From contig NZ_FOUS01000009.1 in assembly GCF_900114915.1 (NCBI RefSeq), positions 186,001 to 250,000 on the forward strand: DNA of 64,000 nt. The letters are read 5' to 3'. Position 1 is the stretch's first letter. Every line of letters begins with the position of its first letter. Below the pieces are notes generated by a model. That model was not told where the DNA came from. It ran no database searches and was given only the letters and a program-made list of their open reading frames with translations. Of this stretch, positions 38,566 through 46,482 are shown one piece after another. The stretch comes from Bradyrhizobium sp. Rc3b. GTDB lineage: Bacteria > Pseudomonadota > Alphaproteobacteria > Rhizobiales > Xanthobacteraceae. Position numbers and translations under genes: made by a program.

Positions 38566-39216
38566 CTAGATCTTCGTCAGCCCGCAGGTCGCGGCGAGCC
38601 GCACCAGCTGCGCGTCGGTGCGCGCGCCGGTCTTGGTCTTGATCAAATAGTGGTAGTTCTGCACTGTCTTCACACTGAGATTGAGATGCGTCGCGATCTG
38701 CTCGGTGGTGGCGCCGCCGGCAAACTGACGCAGGATCTCGATCTCGCGTTCGCCCAGCTGATCCAGCGCTGAGCCCGCCGACAGGCTGTCCTCGGCGAGG
38801 ATGTGCGCGATATCGTCGCTCATGGCCCGCTCGCCGCGCGCGACGGCGCGGATCGCGGTGACGACGGCGGACGGCTCGCTGCTCTTGGTGACGAAGCCGC
38901 TGGCTCCCGCGCTGAAGGCGGCTTTCACCAGCACGGCCTCGTTGTGCATGGTGAAGACGAGGACCCGCGCCCGCGGACTGCGCGCGCGGATGTTGCGGAT
39001 CGCCTCCAGCCCGCTCGCGCCGGGCATCGAGATGTCGAGCAAGACGACATCAGGATCATGCGCCTTGAATGCGCCGTAGGCGTCCGCGGCGTTGTCGGCC
39101 TCCGCCACGACATGCAGGTCGCCCTGGCTTTCCAGCACGCGCCGATAGCCTTGGCGGACGATCGGGTGGTCGTCTACGAGCAGCACGGAGATGCCTGTTG
39201 CTGCAACCTCGCTCAT
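38566..39216 (-). CDS. NarL/FixJ-family response regulator
   Basis: A 216-residue regulator. The receiver (residues about 8-125) has Asp15-Asp16 (VDDHP), phospho-acceptor Asp61 in VVLLDISMPGASGL, and Lys in VTKSSEPS. The LuxR-type HTH follows: LGEREIEILRQFAGGATTEQIATHLNLSVKTVQNYHYLIKTKTG. ATG 39216 lies seven bases after the stop of the histidine kinase gene, so the two are an operon with the kinase first. The kinase has a periplasmic sensor, so an envelope or external signal probably controls DNA binding. Target genes are not evident. Confidence 0.94.
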   Translation of the reverse strand: MSEVAATGISVLLVDDHPIVRQGYRRVLESQGDLHVVAEADNAADAYGAFKAHDPDVVLLDISMPGASGLEAIRNIRARSPRARVLVFTMHNEAVLVKAAFSAGASGFVTKSSEPSAVVTAIRAVARGERAMSDDIAHILAEDSLSAGSALDQLGEREIEILRQFAGGATTEQIATHLNLSVKTVQNYHYLIKTKTGARTDAQLVRLAATCGLTKI

Positions 39217-39223
39217 TCCGCCC

Positions 39224-40594
39224 TCACGCGGCGAGTGGGATGGTGGCGGCGACACTGAGGCCGCCGCGGGCGGGCAGGATCGAGAGCGATCCGCCGGCCG
39301 CCGTGACGCGCTCGCGGATGCCGGTCAGGCCGAAGCCGGCCGATTGCGAGACGCGCTCCGCATCACCGCCGCCGTCGTCCTCAACGCGGATCAGCAGCGC
39401 GTCGTCCTCGCCGGCCCGGCGTTCGATGCGCAAAGAGATCTCGCGCGCCGCACCGTGACGCAGCGCGTTGGTCAGGCATTCCTGGGCCACGCGATAGGCC
39501 GTGGTGGCGGCCGGACCGCTGATGTCAGTGAGGTCACCCCTGAGATCGAGCTGGATCGTCGGCCGCGCCGCGCTCTGCGAGCGCCAGCTGTCGACGAGGT
39601 TGACGAGGCTTGCCTCGAGCCCGAGCTCCTCGGGCAGGGGATTGCGCAGACGCTTCAGCGCATCGCGGAGCGATGCCATCAGATGATGGGTCGCCTGCGA
39701 GATCATGCGCGCATCCTGCGCGATGCCATTATCCCGGTTGTCTTTCGTGCTCGCCGTTTCGATCGTGTTGGCGAAGGCGAGAATGGCGGAAAGATTCTGT
39801 CCGAACTCGTCGTGCAGCTCGCGGGCGAGGGCGCGGCGCTCGTCGTCGCGGATCTCGATCAAGCGCCGCGTCAGCGCGGCGCGCTGCTCGGTGGCTTCCT
39901 CCAGCCGGCCGCCGAGCTCGTCGACGGCGCTGCCGATCATCGCCAGCTCCATGGAGCGGAAGCGCGGCAGTTTGGTGCGATACTGCCCGCGCGCCATGCG
40001 CTGCAGGGCGGTCACGATCGTGCGCGCCGGTGCCAGCGCATGCGCGATCGCCAGCGAAGCCAGCAGCGCGATCGCCGCCGCCATCAATAGCGCGACGTCG
40101 ATCACGTTGAGGATGTATTCCCAGGCAAGCGAGATGGCGGCCGCGGCATCCGGCGTCGCGACCACGGTGCCGGCGGTCGCGGCGCGTGGACTGACGGGCC
40201 GGACCACCTCGGCGTGGCTGCCGAGGAAGGTCGGCACGATCGCGGCGAACCAGCGCGGCGGGGTCTTGCCCAGCCCTTCGCTCTGGCCGCAGAGCGGCTT
40301 CTCGAATGCCGCGGCTGGCTGGAACTCGACGCAGACTCCGGGCGAGATCAGCTTCATGGTCTCCAGGGTGCGCCAGTCCGGAACGGGCAGGAGATGCTCG
40401 CGCGCTCTGCTGCTGCGCAACAAAAGCTCGCGCCAATACAGCGCCTGAAGCGCCTGCGCGACCCGCTGCGCCGAGGCCGCAGTGGACCGGTCGACGCTGC
40501 GATAGGCGTCAAATGTGGCCCATATGGTTGCCGCGCCAAGGCACAGGGCCACGATAAGCAGCAGACGGGCGACAAGCTGAAGCACGAGGCGCAT
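39224..40594 (-). CDS. HisKA_3-type sensor histidine kinase
   Basis: A 456-residue NarX/UhpB-like kinase. A transmembrane helix at about residues 5-25 and another at about 165-185 flank a periplasmic domain of about 140 residues with two cysteines (ISPGVCVEFQ, KPLCGQS). A HAMP-like linker (LAPARTIVTALQRMARGQY) leads to the dimerisation domain with phospho-acceptor His261 in ARELHDEFGQNL, then an HATPase with VEDDGGG and GLTGIRERV. ATG 40594 is chosen over an upstream frame. It pairs with the NarL-type regulator immediately downstream. Confidence 0.92.
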   Translation of the reverse strand: MRLVLQLVARLLLIVALCLGAATIWATFDAYRSVDRSTAASAQRVAQALQALYWRELLLRSSRAREHLLPVPDWRTLETMKLISPGVCVEFQPAAAFEKPLCGQSEGLGKTPPRWFAAIVPTFLGSHAEVVRPVSPRAATAGTVVATPDAAAAISLAWEYILNVIDVALLMAAAIALLASLAIAHALAPARTIVTALQRMARGQYRTKLPRFRSMELAMIGSAVDELGGRLEEATEQRAALTRRLIEIRDDERRALARELHDEFGQNLSAILAFANTIETASTKDNRDNGIAQDARMISQATHHLMASLRDALKRLRNPLPEELGLEASLVNLVDSWRSQSAARPTIQLDLRGDLTDISGPAATTAYRVAQECLTNALRHGAAREISLRIERRAGEDDALLIRVEDDGGGDAERVSQSAGFGLTGIRERVTAAGGSLSILPARGGLSVAATIPLAA

Positions 40595-40793
40595 GCGATC
40601 ATCCCCGACGTTTGATAAGCTCAGCCTAACAACGCCGCCGCGCCTTGCCAATTGCGGGGTGTGGCGGGACTGCTGCTCGGGCAAATTTCCCAAGCCGGAT
40701 TGGGCATGGGTCTTTGGACCTGATACGGCGGCTTTGATCTAATCGACCGGAAATCTTTGCAGGCCAATCGTTGCGGGCCGGGAGCAGTGCAGC

Positions 40794-41591
40794 ATGAGTT
40801 CGATCACGATTGGACCGATCGCGGGAACCGCGACCGACCCATCCGAGCGCAGCGCGCTCCTGTTCTGGATGATCTTCACGGGGCTCTCGATCTTCGCCGT
40901 CGTGCTGCTGTGGCGGTTCGGCCTGATCCATCTGATGCTGACCTCGGACCGGACCTACATTTCGAGCGTCATCGCGGTGCTCTATGTCCTGACCTGCGGC
41001 CACTGCTTCCTGCGCACGCGGGCGATCGCGCGTGAAGGCGCAGCGGCGAGGCGCTGCCGCGAGGCGCTCGCCGCGCCTGACGGCGGCAAGGTGCTCGATG
41101 CGAGCGCGGCGGCGCTGCCGCGCGGCCTGGTGCGCGACCACATCCAGAGCTTGCTGACGAAAGCGGCCGCGCAGGGCTACCGCCCGGTCGACCAGACGCT
41201 GCTGCTGCGGACGCTCGCGGACCGGCTGCGCGGCTCCAATGGGTTCGGCGCCTTCGTCTCGGATACGCTGATGAAGCTCGGCCTGCTCGGCACCATCGTC
41301 GGCTTCATCATCATGCTGGCGCCGATCGCGGGGCTGGATGCCGCCGACAAGGTCGCGATGCGCTCTTCGATGGGCCTGATGAGCGACGGCATGGCGGTCG
41401 CGATGTACACGACGCTCGCCGGCCTCGTCGGCTCGATCCTGGTCCGTATCCAGTACTACATGCTGGATGCCGCGACCCAGCGGGTGTTCTCGGATGCGGT
41501 GGTGCTGACCGAGACCTATGTGACGCCGGTGCTGGAGCGCAAGGGGTCTGAAAAGGGGTCTGGGATCAAGGGTGCCGGGATCCCGTCATGA
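40794..41591 (+). CDS. MotA/TolQ/ExbB-type proton channel protein
   Basis: A 265-residue membrane protein. Two hydrophobic helices (LLFWMIFTGLSIFAVVLLW, ISSVIAVLYVLTCGHCFL) are followed by a cytoplasmic stretch and then helices in the MotA/ExbB domain: FVSDTLMKLGLLGTIVGFIIMLAPI and GLMSDGMAVAMYTTLAGLVGSILVRIQYYML. The GLLGTIVGFI and MAVAMYTTLAGLVGS strings are characteristic of the channel helices of ExbB, TolQ and MotA. Such proteins form pentamers that use the ion gradient with an ExbD/TolR/MotB partner. The next gene overlaps by four bases (ATGA). It is not flanked by tolR, tolA, tonB or flagellar genes. Confidence 0.88.
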   Translation: MSSITIGPIAGTATDPSERSALLFWMIFTGLSIFAVVLLWRFGLIHLMLTSDRTYISSVIAVLYVLTCGHCFLRTRAIAREGAAARRCREALAAPDGGKVLDASAAALPRGLVRDHIQSLLTKAAAQGYRPVDQTLLLRTLADRLRGSNGFGAFVSDTLMKLGLLGTIVGFIIMLAPIAGLDAADKVAMRSSMGLMSDGMAVAMYTTLAGLVGSILVRIQYYMLDAATQRVFSDAVVLTETYVTPVLERKGSEKGSGIKGAGIPS

Positions 41592-42274
41592 TGGATGATT
41601 TCGGTCTCTATCCGCGCGAGGAGCCGTTCGATCCGCTGGGCGTGATGCTGTTCAAGGCGCTCCAGGTGATCGCGTTCCTGTTCTTTCTTGCGCTGCTCGC
41701 GGTCTCCCCGGATGCCAAGGAGGGCAAGATCGACTCCAAGGCGGAGTTCATGATCACGCTGGACTGGCCGGACAGCCACCCCGACGATCTCGACCTGTTC
41801 GTGCAGGATCCCGCCGGCAATATCGCCTGGTACCGCCATCGTGAGGCCGGCTTCCTGACGCTCGATCGCGACGACCGCGGCGGGGCCAACGACTTCATCA
41901 TCGTCGCTGGCAAGAAGATCGCCTCGCCCATCCGCGAGGAGATCGTCACCGTGCGCGGCATCCTCGCCGGCGAATACACCGTCAACGTCTCGCATTTCGT
42001 GGCGACGACAGGTGAGCCCGTTACGGCCAATGTGAAGGTGCAGAAGCTCAATCCGACCGCGCAGGTGGTCTTCGACAACAAGTTCACGCTCGATCACACC
42101 GGCGACGAAAAGACCGCGGTGCGGTTCCGGATCGACGCCGAAGGCAAGGTCGTCAATGTGGACCAGCGGCCGAAATCGCTGCTGGAGACGTTCCGCAGCA
42201 GCTGGCGCAACGGGGCCGATCTCGACCCGAGGACCGGGGTGAGCAGTAACGCCAAGAGGATACGCCGTGACTAA
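41588..42274 (+). CDS. single-pass membrane protein, possible ExbD-like partner
   Basis: A 228-residue protein with a 20-residue cytoplasmic start, one transmembrane helix (about 18-40: VMLFKALQVIAFLFFLALLAV) and a large periplasmic part. REEPFDPLGVML just before the helix has an Asp in a place comparable with the proton-carrying Asp of ExbD/TolR/MotB, though alignment there is loose. The periplasmic part (LDWPDSHPDDLDLFVQDPAG...YRHREAGFLTLDRDDRGG...IVTVRGILAGEYTVNVSHF) resembles DUF2135/YfaP-like beta-sandwich sequence, not ExbD. It overlaps both neighbours (ATGA before; 8 bases after), so it is tightly coupled to the channel gene. The role as stator partner is an inference. Confidence 0.7.
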   Translation: MMDDFGLYPREEPFDPLGVMLFKALQVIAFLFFLALLAVSPDAKEGKIDSKAEFMITLDWPDSHPDDLDLFVQDPAGNIAWYRHREAGFLTLDRDDRGGANDFIIVAGKKIASPIREEIVTVRGILAGEYTVNVSHFVATTGEPVTANVKVQKLNPTAQVVFDNKFTLDHTGDEKTAVRFRIDAEGKVVNVDQRPKSLLETFRSSWRNGADLDPRTGVSSNAKRIRRD

Positions 42275-42872
42275 TCTGCAAACGGTCATCCTCACGCTGT
42301 CGGTTGCCTATGCCGTGATCGGTGCGCTGCTGCTGATCGTGCTGGTCTATGGGCGGCTGCACTGGTCGTTCAAGGCGGTCGCGGTGGTGGTCACCAGCGC
42401 GTTCTACATCGTCAGCTTCAGCGAGATGCGCGGCCTGCTCGGTTGGGCCAGCACCGACCGGCTGCCGACGACGTTCAAGCTGCTGAAGTCCCGCATCGTC
42501 GAGCCGCATTCGCTTCAGGGTGACCCCGGCTCGATCTATCTGTGGGTCGAGCAGCTGGACGAGGACAATCGCCCGAGCGGCATTCCGCGCGCCTTCCGCG
42601 TGCCCTACGACGACAGGCTCGCCGACAAGACCCATGCCGCGGAGAACGAGATCGCTCTGGGACATCCGCAAGGCGGCCGCGCCGCCGATTTCGGCGGCGG
42701 CGATGGCAGCCTCATCGATATGGTCCGCGAATATGTGACGCCGAAGACCATTTTGGAGACCACCGGCGGCGATTCCTCGACCGGCGAATTCCTTGCCCCG
42801 CCGGCAGGCGCGCAAGGCGCCGTGTTCACGCCGATACCGCCGCCCCGGATGCCGCCAAAGGACGAGCAATAG
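42267..42872 (+). CDS. membrane protein of the channel cluster
   Basis: A 201-residue protein starting GTG at 42267, eight bases inside the previous gene. Two hydrophobic helices occupy about residues 5-28 (VILTLSVAYAVIGALLLIVL) and 33-52 (FKAVAVVVTSAFYIVSFSEM). The rest is hydrophilic, with FRVPYDDRLADKTHAAENEIALGHPQGG and a Pro-rich end PPPRMPPKDEQ. I do not recognise a family. Overlap with its neighbour and the same orientation put it in one transcript with the channel genes, where it may be a structural or assembly subunit. Confidence 0.7.
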   Translation: MTNLQTVILTLSVAYAVIGALLLIVLVYGRLHWSFKAVAVVVTSAFYIVSFSEMRGLLGWASTDRLPTTFKLLKSRIVEPHSLQGDPGSIYLWVEQLDEDNRPSGIPRAFRVPYDDRLADKTHAAENEIALGHPQGGRAADFGGGDGSLIDMVREYVTPKTILETTGGDSSTGEFLAPPAGAQGAVFTPIPPPRMPPKDEQ

Positions 42873-43003
42873 GCCCTTCGTCATCGCCGCAGGATCATCA
42901 CCACAAGGCTGCGCTGGTAAACGGCGCGGCGCTGGCGCATGGTTTTGACCTCCCTCAATTTGGCCTTACCGGCCTTCAATAAGAATTGGAGGGTGGAGGG
43001 TGC

Positions 43004-43744
43004 GTGCTCCTAGCGGTCTTTTCGGATATCCATGGCAATAGACAGGCCTTCGAGGCCTGCCTGAAGGCCGCCCGCGCGAGGGGCGCGGAGCGGTTCGTCC
43101 TGCTTGGCGATTTCGTCGGCTATGGCGCCGATCCGGAATGGGTGGTGGATACCGCGATGGAGCTCGTTGCCCAGGGTGCGATCGCCGTCCGCGGCAATCA
43201 CGACCAGGCGGTCAATTCCTCGACGGAGACCATGAACGCCGAGGCGCAAATCGCAATCGAATGGACCCGCGGCCGGCTTGATACCGCGCAGCGGCGGTTC
43301 CTGACCGAACTGCCGATGCTGGTGGAGGATAGCGATCGTCTCTTCGTGCATTCGGAAGCCTCCAGCCCCCAGCGCTGGCACTATGTCCGCTCGACGGTGG
43401 ACGCCGCCAAGAGCCTGATTGCAACGCCCGCTCATGTTACGTTTTGCGGCCACATCCATCGTCCCGCGCTCTATTCGATGTCGGTGACGGCCAAGATGAC
43501 GAGCTTCGTGCCGAAGACCGACGTTCCGGTGCAGCTTCTGCGCGGCCGGCAATGGCTCGCCGTGCTCGGCTCGGTCGGCCAGCCCCGCGACGGCGATCCG
43601 TCGGCAGCCTTCGTATTGTTCGACACCGAATCGTGCCAGATCACCTACTGCCGCGCGCCCTATGACATCGGGACCGCGGCGGACAGGATTCGCGACAACG
43701 GCCTGCCGCACTGGCTCGCCGATCGGCTCTCGCAGGGGCGCTAG
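43004..43744 (+). CDS. calcineurin-like metallophosphoesterase
   Basis: A 246-residue phosphoesterase with the full metal-site series: FSDIHGNRQAFEA (DxH), LLGDFVGYGADP (GD), RGNHDQAV (GNHD), VHSEASSP, and FCGHIHRP (GHxH). The YfcE/ApaH-like branch acts on phosphoproteins, nucleotides or phosphodiesters. GTG 43004 is preceded by GGAGGGTGGAGGG, a strong RBS; a TTG upstream is less likely. It follows the membrane-protein genes after 131 bases and precedes a protein kinase by six. The pairing suggests it may reverse that kinase's phosphorylation; this is an inference. Confidence 0.92.
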   Translation: MLLAVFSDIHGNRQAFEACLKAARARGAERFVLLGDFVGYGADPEWVVDTAMELVAQGAIAVRGNHDQAVNSSTETMNAEAQIAIEWTRGRLDTAQRRFLTELPMLVEDSDRLFVHSEASSPQRWHYVRSTVDAAKSLIATPAHVTFCGHIHRPALYSMSVTAKMTSFVPKTDVPVQLLRGRQWLAVLGSVGQPRDGDPSAAFVLFDTESCQITYCRAPYDIGTAADRIRDNGLPHWLADRLSQGR

Positions 43745-43750
43745 AGGCCG

Positions 43751-45190
43751 ATGCCGAAGCCCCTGGTCAAATCCGGTGCGTTGATCGATGGTTACACCAT
43801 CGGTGAATGCGTTCATGCCGGCGGCATGGCGACGTTGTGGACGGTCACCCATCCCGGCATCGATGTACCCTTGCTGATGAAGATCCCGCGGGTGTCGGAG
43901 GGCGAGGATCCTGCCGCGATCGTCTCCTTCGAGATGGAGATGATGATCCTGCCGCGGCTGGCGGGTCCCCACGTCCCGGCCTGTTTCGGCACCGGCGATT
44001 TCGCGCACCAGGCCTATGTCGTGATCGAGCGCATCGGCGGGACCACGCTCTACAAGCGGCTGCCTGACCTGCCGTTGCCCTACGATGAAGCGCGGCAGCT
44101 CGTCGCCAAGATCGCAACCGCGCTTGCCGATCTCCACCGCCAGAACGTGATCCATCACGACATCAAGCCGAGCAGCATCATGTTCCGCGAAACCGGCGAG
44201 GCGGTGCTGATCGACTACGGCCTGTCGCATCACAACCACCTGCCGGATCTTCTGCAGGAGGAATTCCGCCTGCCTTACGGCACCGCGCCCTACATGGCGC
44301 CCGAGCGGCTGTCAGGGGTGCGCGACGATCCGCGCAGTGATCTGTTTTCGCTTGGCGTGCTGCTCTATTTCTTCACGACTGGCGAGCGGCCGTTCGGCGA
44401 GGGCGAGACGATGGGCGCGATGCGGCGCCGGCTGTGGCGCGATCCGTATCCGCCGCGAAGCTTGCGCACCGACTACCCGCTCTGGCTTCAGGAAATAGTG
44501 TTGCGGTGTCTCGAGATCGAGCCGGTATGGCGCTATCCGACGGCATCCCAGCTCGCCTTCGATCTCGCCCATCCGGATCAGGTCAAGCTCACCGCGCGCT
44601 CGGAGCGGGTGAAACGCGACCCAATCGGCGTCGCATGGCGTCGCCGCTTCAACCAGGGCGTCATGGCGCCGCGCGCGAAATCGGATGTCGCCGCCCAGAT
44701 CGCATCGAGCCCCATCCTCGCCGTCGCGCTCGACACCGTGGAAGGCGCACCGGAGCTGAACGAGGCGCTGCGCGTGACCACCGAGCGCATCCTTGCCACC
44801 TTGCCGTCAGCACGGCTTGCCTGTGTCAACGTGCTCAAGCTGAACCGGATCGCGATCGACCGTACCCTGGACGAGCAGGGGTCCAACAAGCATATCGACC
44901 GCCTGGTCGCGCTCAGGCATTGGGCGACGCCGCTCAAGCTGGATGAGAGCCGGCTGTCGGCTCATGTGCTGGAGGCGGTCGATCCCGCCGCCGCGATCCT
45001 GGAGTTCGCCGAGGTCAACCAGGTCGACCACGTCATCATCGGCGCGCGGCAGAGCTCGTTCAGGCGCACGCTGCTCGGCAGCGTCTCGGCCAAGGTGGCT
45101 TCGGAAGCGGCCTGCACCGTCACCGTGGTGCGGCCGCCGCGGATGGCTGGGGACGCCGGCGAGCCCAATGCCGGCGAAGTGCCGGGATAG
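43751..45190 (+). CDS. Ser/Thr protein kinase fused to a universal stress protein domain
   Basis: A 479-residue two-domain protein. Residues about 15-275 are a Hanks-type kinase: glycine loop CVHAGGMATLW, Lys44 (LLMKIP), HHDIKPSS at 135-142 with catalytic Asp137, DYG at 155-157 in place of DFG, APE at 183-185 and SDLFSLGVLLY. The usual Asn of the catalytic loop is Ser142. Residues about 315-462 are a UspA-like domain (ILAVALDTVEGAPELNEAL, VDHVIIGARQSSFRRTLLGSVS). No transmembrane helix is seen. It probably phosphorylates partners in the channel cluster upstream. ATG 43751 lies six bases after the phosphoesterase stop. Confidence 0.9.
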   Translation: MPKPLVKSGALIDGYTIGECVHAGGMATLWTVTHPGIDVPLLMKIPRVSEGEDPAAIVSFEMEMMILPRLAGPHVPACFGTGDFAHQAYVVIERIGGTTLYKRLPDLPLPYDEARQLVAKIATALADLHRQNVIHHDIKPSSIMFRETGEAVLIDYGLSHHNHLPDLLQEEFRLPYGTAPYMAPERLSGVRDDPRSDLFSLGVLLYFFTTGERPFGEGETMGAMRRRLWRDPYPPRSLRTDYPLWLQEIVLRCLEIEPVWRYPTASQLAFDLAHPDQVKLTARSERVKRDPIGVAWRRRFNQGVMAPRAKSDVAAQIASSPILAVALDTVEGAPELNEALRVTTERILATLPSARLACVNVLKLNRIAIDRTLDEQGSNKHIDRLVALRHWATPLKLDESRLSAHVLEAVDPAAAILEFAEVNQVDHVIIGARQSSFRRTLLGSVSAKVASEAACTVTVVRPPRMAGDAGEPNAGEVPG

Positions 45191-45214
45191 GCCGCCTGTC
45201 GACTTGAGGCTGGA

Positions 45215-45406
45215 TCAGGCCGCGTGGACGGAGTGAACGGTGCGCTTGCGGCGGATTGGCCAACAGAATTGCGGGCCGGGCTCGCCGTGATCCGGACTGC
45301 CGCCGAAATATTGGATGATCTCGCGGCAGGGCTCGCAATTGAACAGGTTACGCGACGCGGATGCCTTGGTCATTTCCTTGAGGCAGTTCGGGCAGTGCGG
45401 TTTCAT
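45215..45406 (-). CDS. small putative zinc-ribbon protein
   Basis: A 63-residue frame from ATG 45406 begins MKPHCPNCLKEMTKASASRN and contains two CxxC pairs (CPNC, CEPC), as in a zinc ribbon. It then has REIIQYFGGSPDHGEPGPQF and a basic tail. No clear RBS is present upstream, and a longer frame to 45508 exists. It lies 24 bases after the kinase gene in convergent orientation. Function is unknown. Confidence 0.55.
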   Translation of the reverse strand: MKPHCPNCLKEMTKASASRNLFNCEPCREIIQYFGGSPDHGEPGPQFCWPIRRKRTVHSVHAA

Positions 45407-45616
45407 GGGAGGTGGTCCGGAAAAGAGTGTCTCAGTGTCGGCGCCGCGAAGGAAACGAATGATCGAGGTCCGAACAGTCGAACCCGGCATCGTCGTCGAG
45501 TGCGCCATCGGCTCGCTCGAGGCGGCCGAAGAAATAATCGAGGCTCGGATGCGGGCGCCGTCGAATCCGGCACCTGCGTTTAGGCTGACGCTTCACGAGA
45601 GCGATCTGCATGGACG

Positions 45617-45757
45617 TCAGCCCCTGTCGCGGGCGCGACGGATGTTGCGGGCCGAACGGGCCGGAGCCTCGACCGGGCCGGCCGACGGGCCGAGCACGAC
45701 AAACGCACTGAAACCAATCCACAACGCCACGCCAGTCCAAACCAGGGTCGTCGTCAT
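45617..45757 (-). CDS. 46-residue single-helix membrane protein
   Basis: ATG 45757 opens MTTTLVWTGVALWIGFSAFV, a single transmembrane helix followed by an R/A/P-rich cytoplasmic tail (SARNIRRARDRG). GGGAG lies seven bases upstream of the ATG in the mRNA. The family is not recognised, but similar small membrane proteins are frequent in this group of bacteria. It overlaps an open frame on the other strand that looks less gene-like. Confidence 0.5.
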   Translation of the reverse strand: MTTTLVWTGVALWIGFSAFVVLGPSAGPVEAPARSARNIRRARDRG

Positions 45758-45847
45758 GATGTGCTCCCGCAAAAACAGGCAGGAATCACTTGCAGTGATT
45801 TGCACGAATCAGTGAAGTCCGGATGAGTACGGACGAAGGCTACAATT

Positions 45848-46435
45848 TTAAGCTTTACCCGTAGAAGCCGCAATTCTTTCCAGGTGCGACCGACTTACTT
45901 TGCCGGTGCGCGCATGATCGAGGATATCCCGGATGCGCCGTGCGTCTCGAACGCAGCGAAACCCATAGCGCCCGGTGTAGTCGGTATCGGGCGAACGGGT
46001 CGAGCGCCCTGACGCAAAGTTGAGGTGGCCGACGCCGCCGCCGATGTCGAGGATTTCGAACACTGCATCCATGGCGTCGAACGAAGTAGCCGTCACGCTG
46101 CGTCTGCTCCAGGCCGTGCGCACGATCAGCGCGCGGTGGTCGGTGATCACATAAAGCGTCTGCAGGTCTTGCAGCAGCATCACGAACGGAGCTGCAACAA
46201 TCCCAACTCCAAGCATCGCGAGAGGTTGGGTCGCTTGGTCGATCCAATCGTTCCTGACGGCGATGACGGTCAGCAACAACCAGGGAAATCCGATACACCA
46301 GAGAAATCGCCACATTGCCGCGCGCGCGATGCCGTCGGGCTGCCCCTGCCAGACCACTTGCTCTCCATCCTGAAGGGACTCGGCGAGAAGACGAAGCAGG
46401 CCGGCAGAAAACGGAGTGGCGCGGAGTTCATCCAT
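45848..46435 (-). CDS. PH-domain-like membrane protein
   Basis: A 195-residue protein. LQDGEQVVWQGQPDG at the start and YVITDHRALIVRTAWSRRSVTATSFDAM in the second half form a bacterial PH-like (bPH2/YdbT-type) pattern. Two hydrophobic helices lie between (MWRFLWCIGFPWLLLTVIAV and MLGVGIVAAPFVMLLQ). The C terminus (RCVRDARRIRDILDHARTGK) is helical and basic. Such proteins are found at membranes with unclear function. It is downstream of rpe on the same strand, with 47 bases between. Confidence 0.72.
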   Translation of the reverse strand: MDELRATPFSAGLLRLLAESLQDGEQVVWQGQPDGIARAAMWRFLWCIGFPWLLLTVIAVRNDWIDQATQPLAMLGVGIVAAPFVMLLQDLQTLYVITDHRALIVRTAWSRRSVTATSFDAMDAVFEILDIGGGVGHLNFASGRSTRSPDTDYTGRYGFRCVRDARRIRDILDHARTGKVSRSHLERIAASTGKA

Positions 46436-46482
46436 CCCCGTTGGTCGCAGCGGCAGCAGCTCCGGTTCGGACAGCGATGGTC

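Noticed and set aside
45459..45815. 118-codon plus-strand ORF starting MIEVRTVEPG
   Set aside because: It has a weak purine-rich RBS, but its second half turns into basic low-complexity sequence opposite the small membrane protein. Evidence is too thin to call it.
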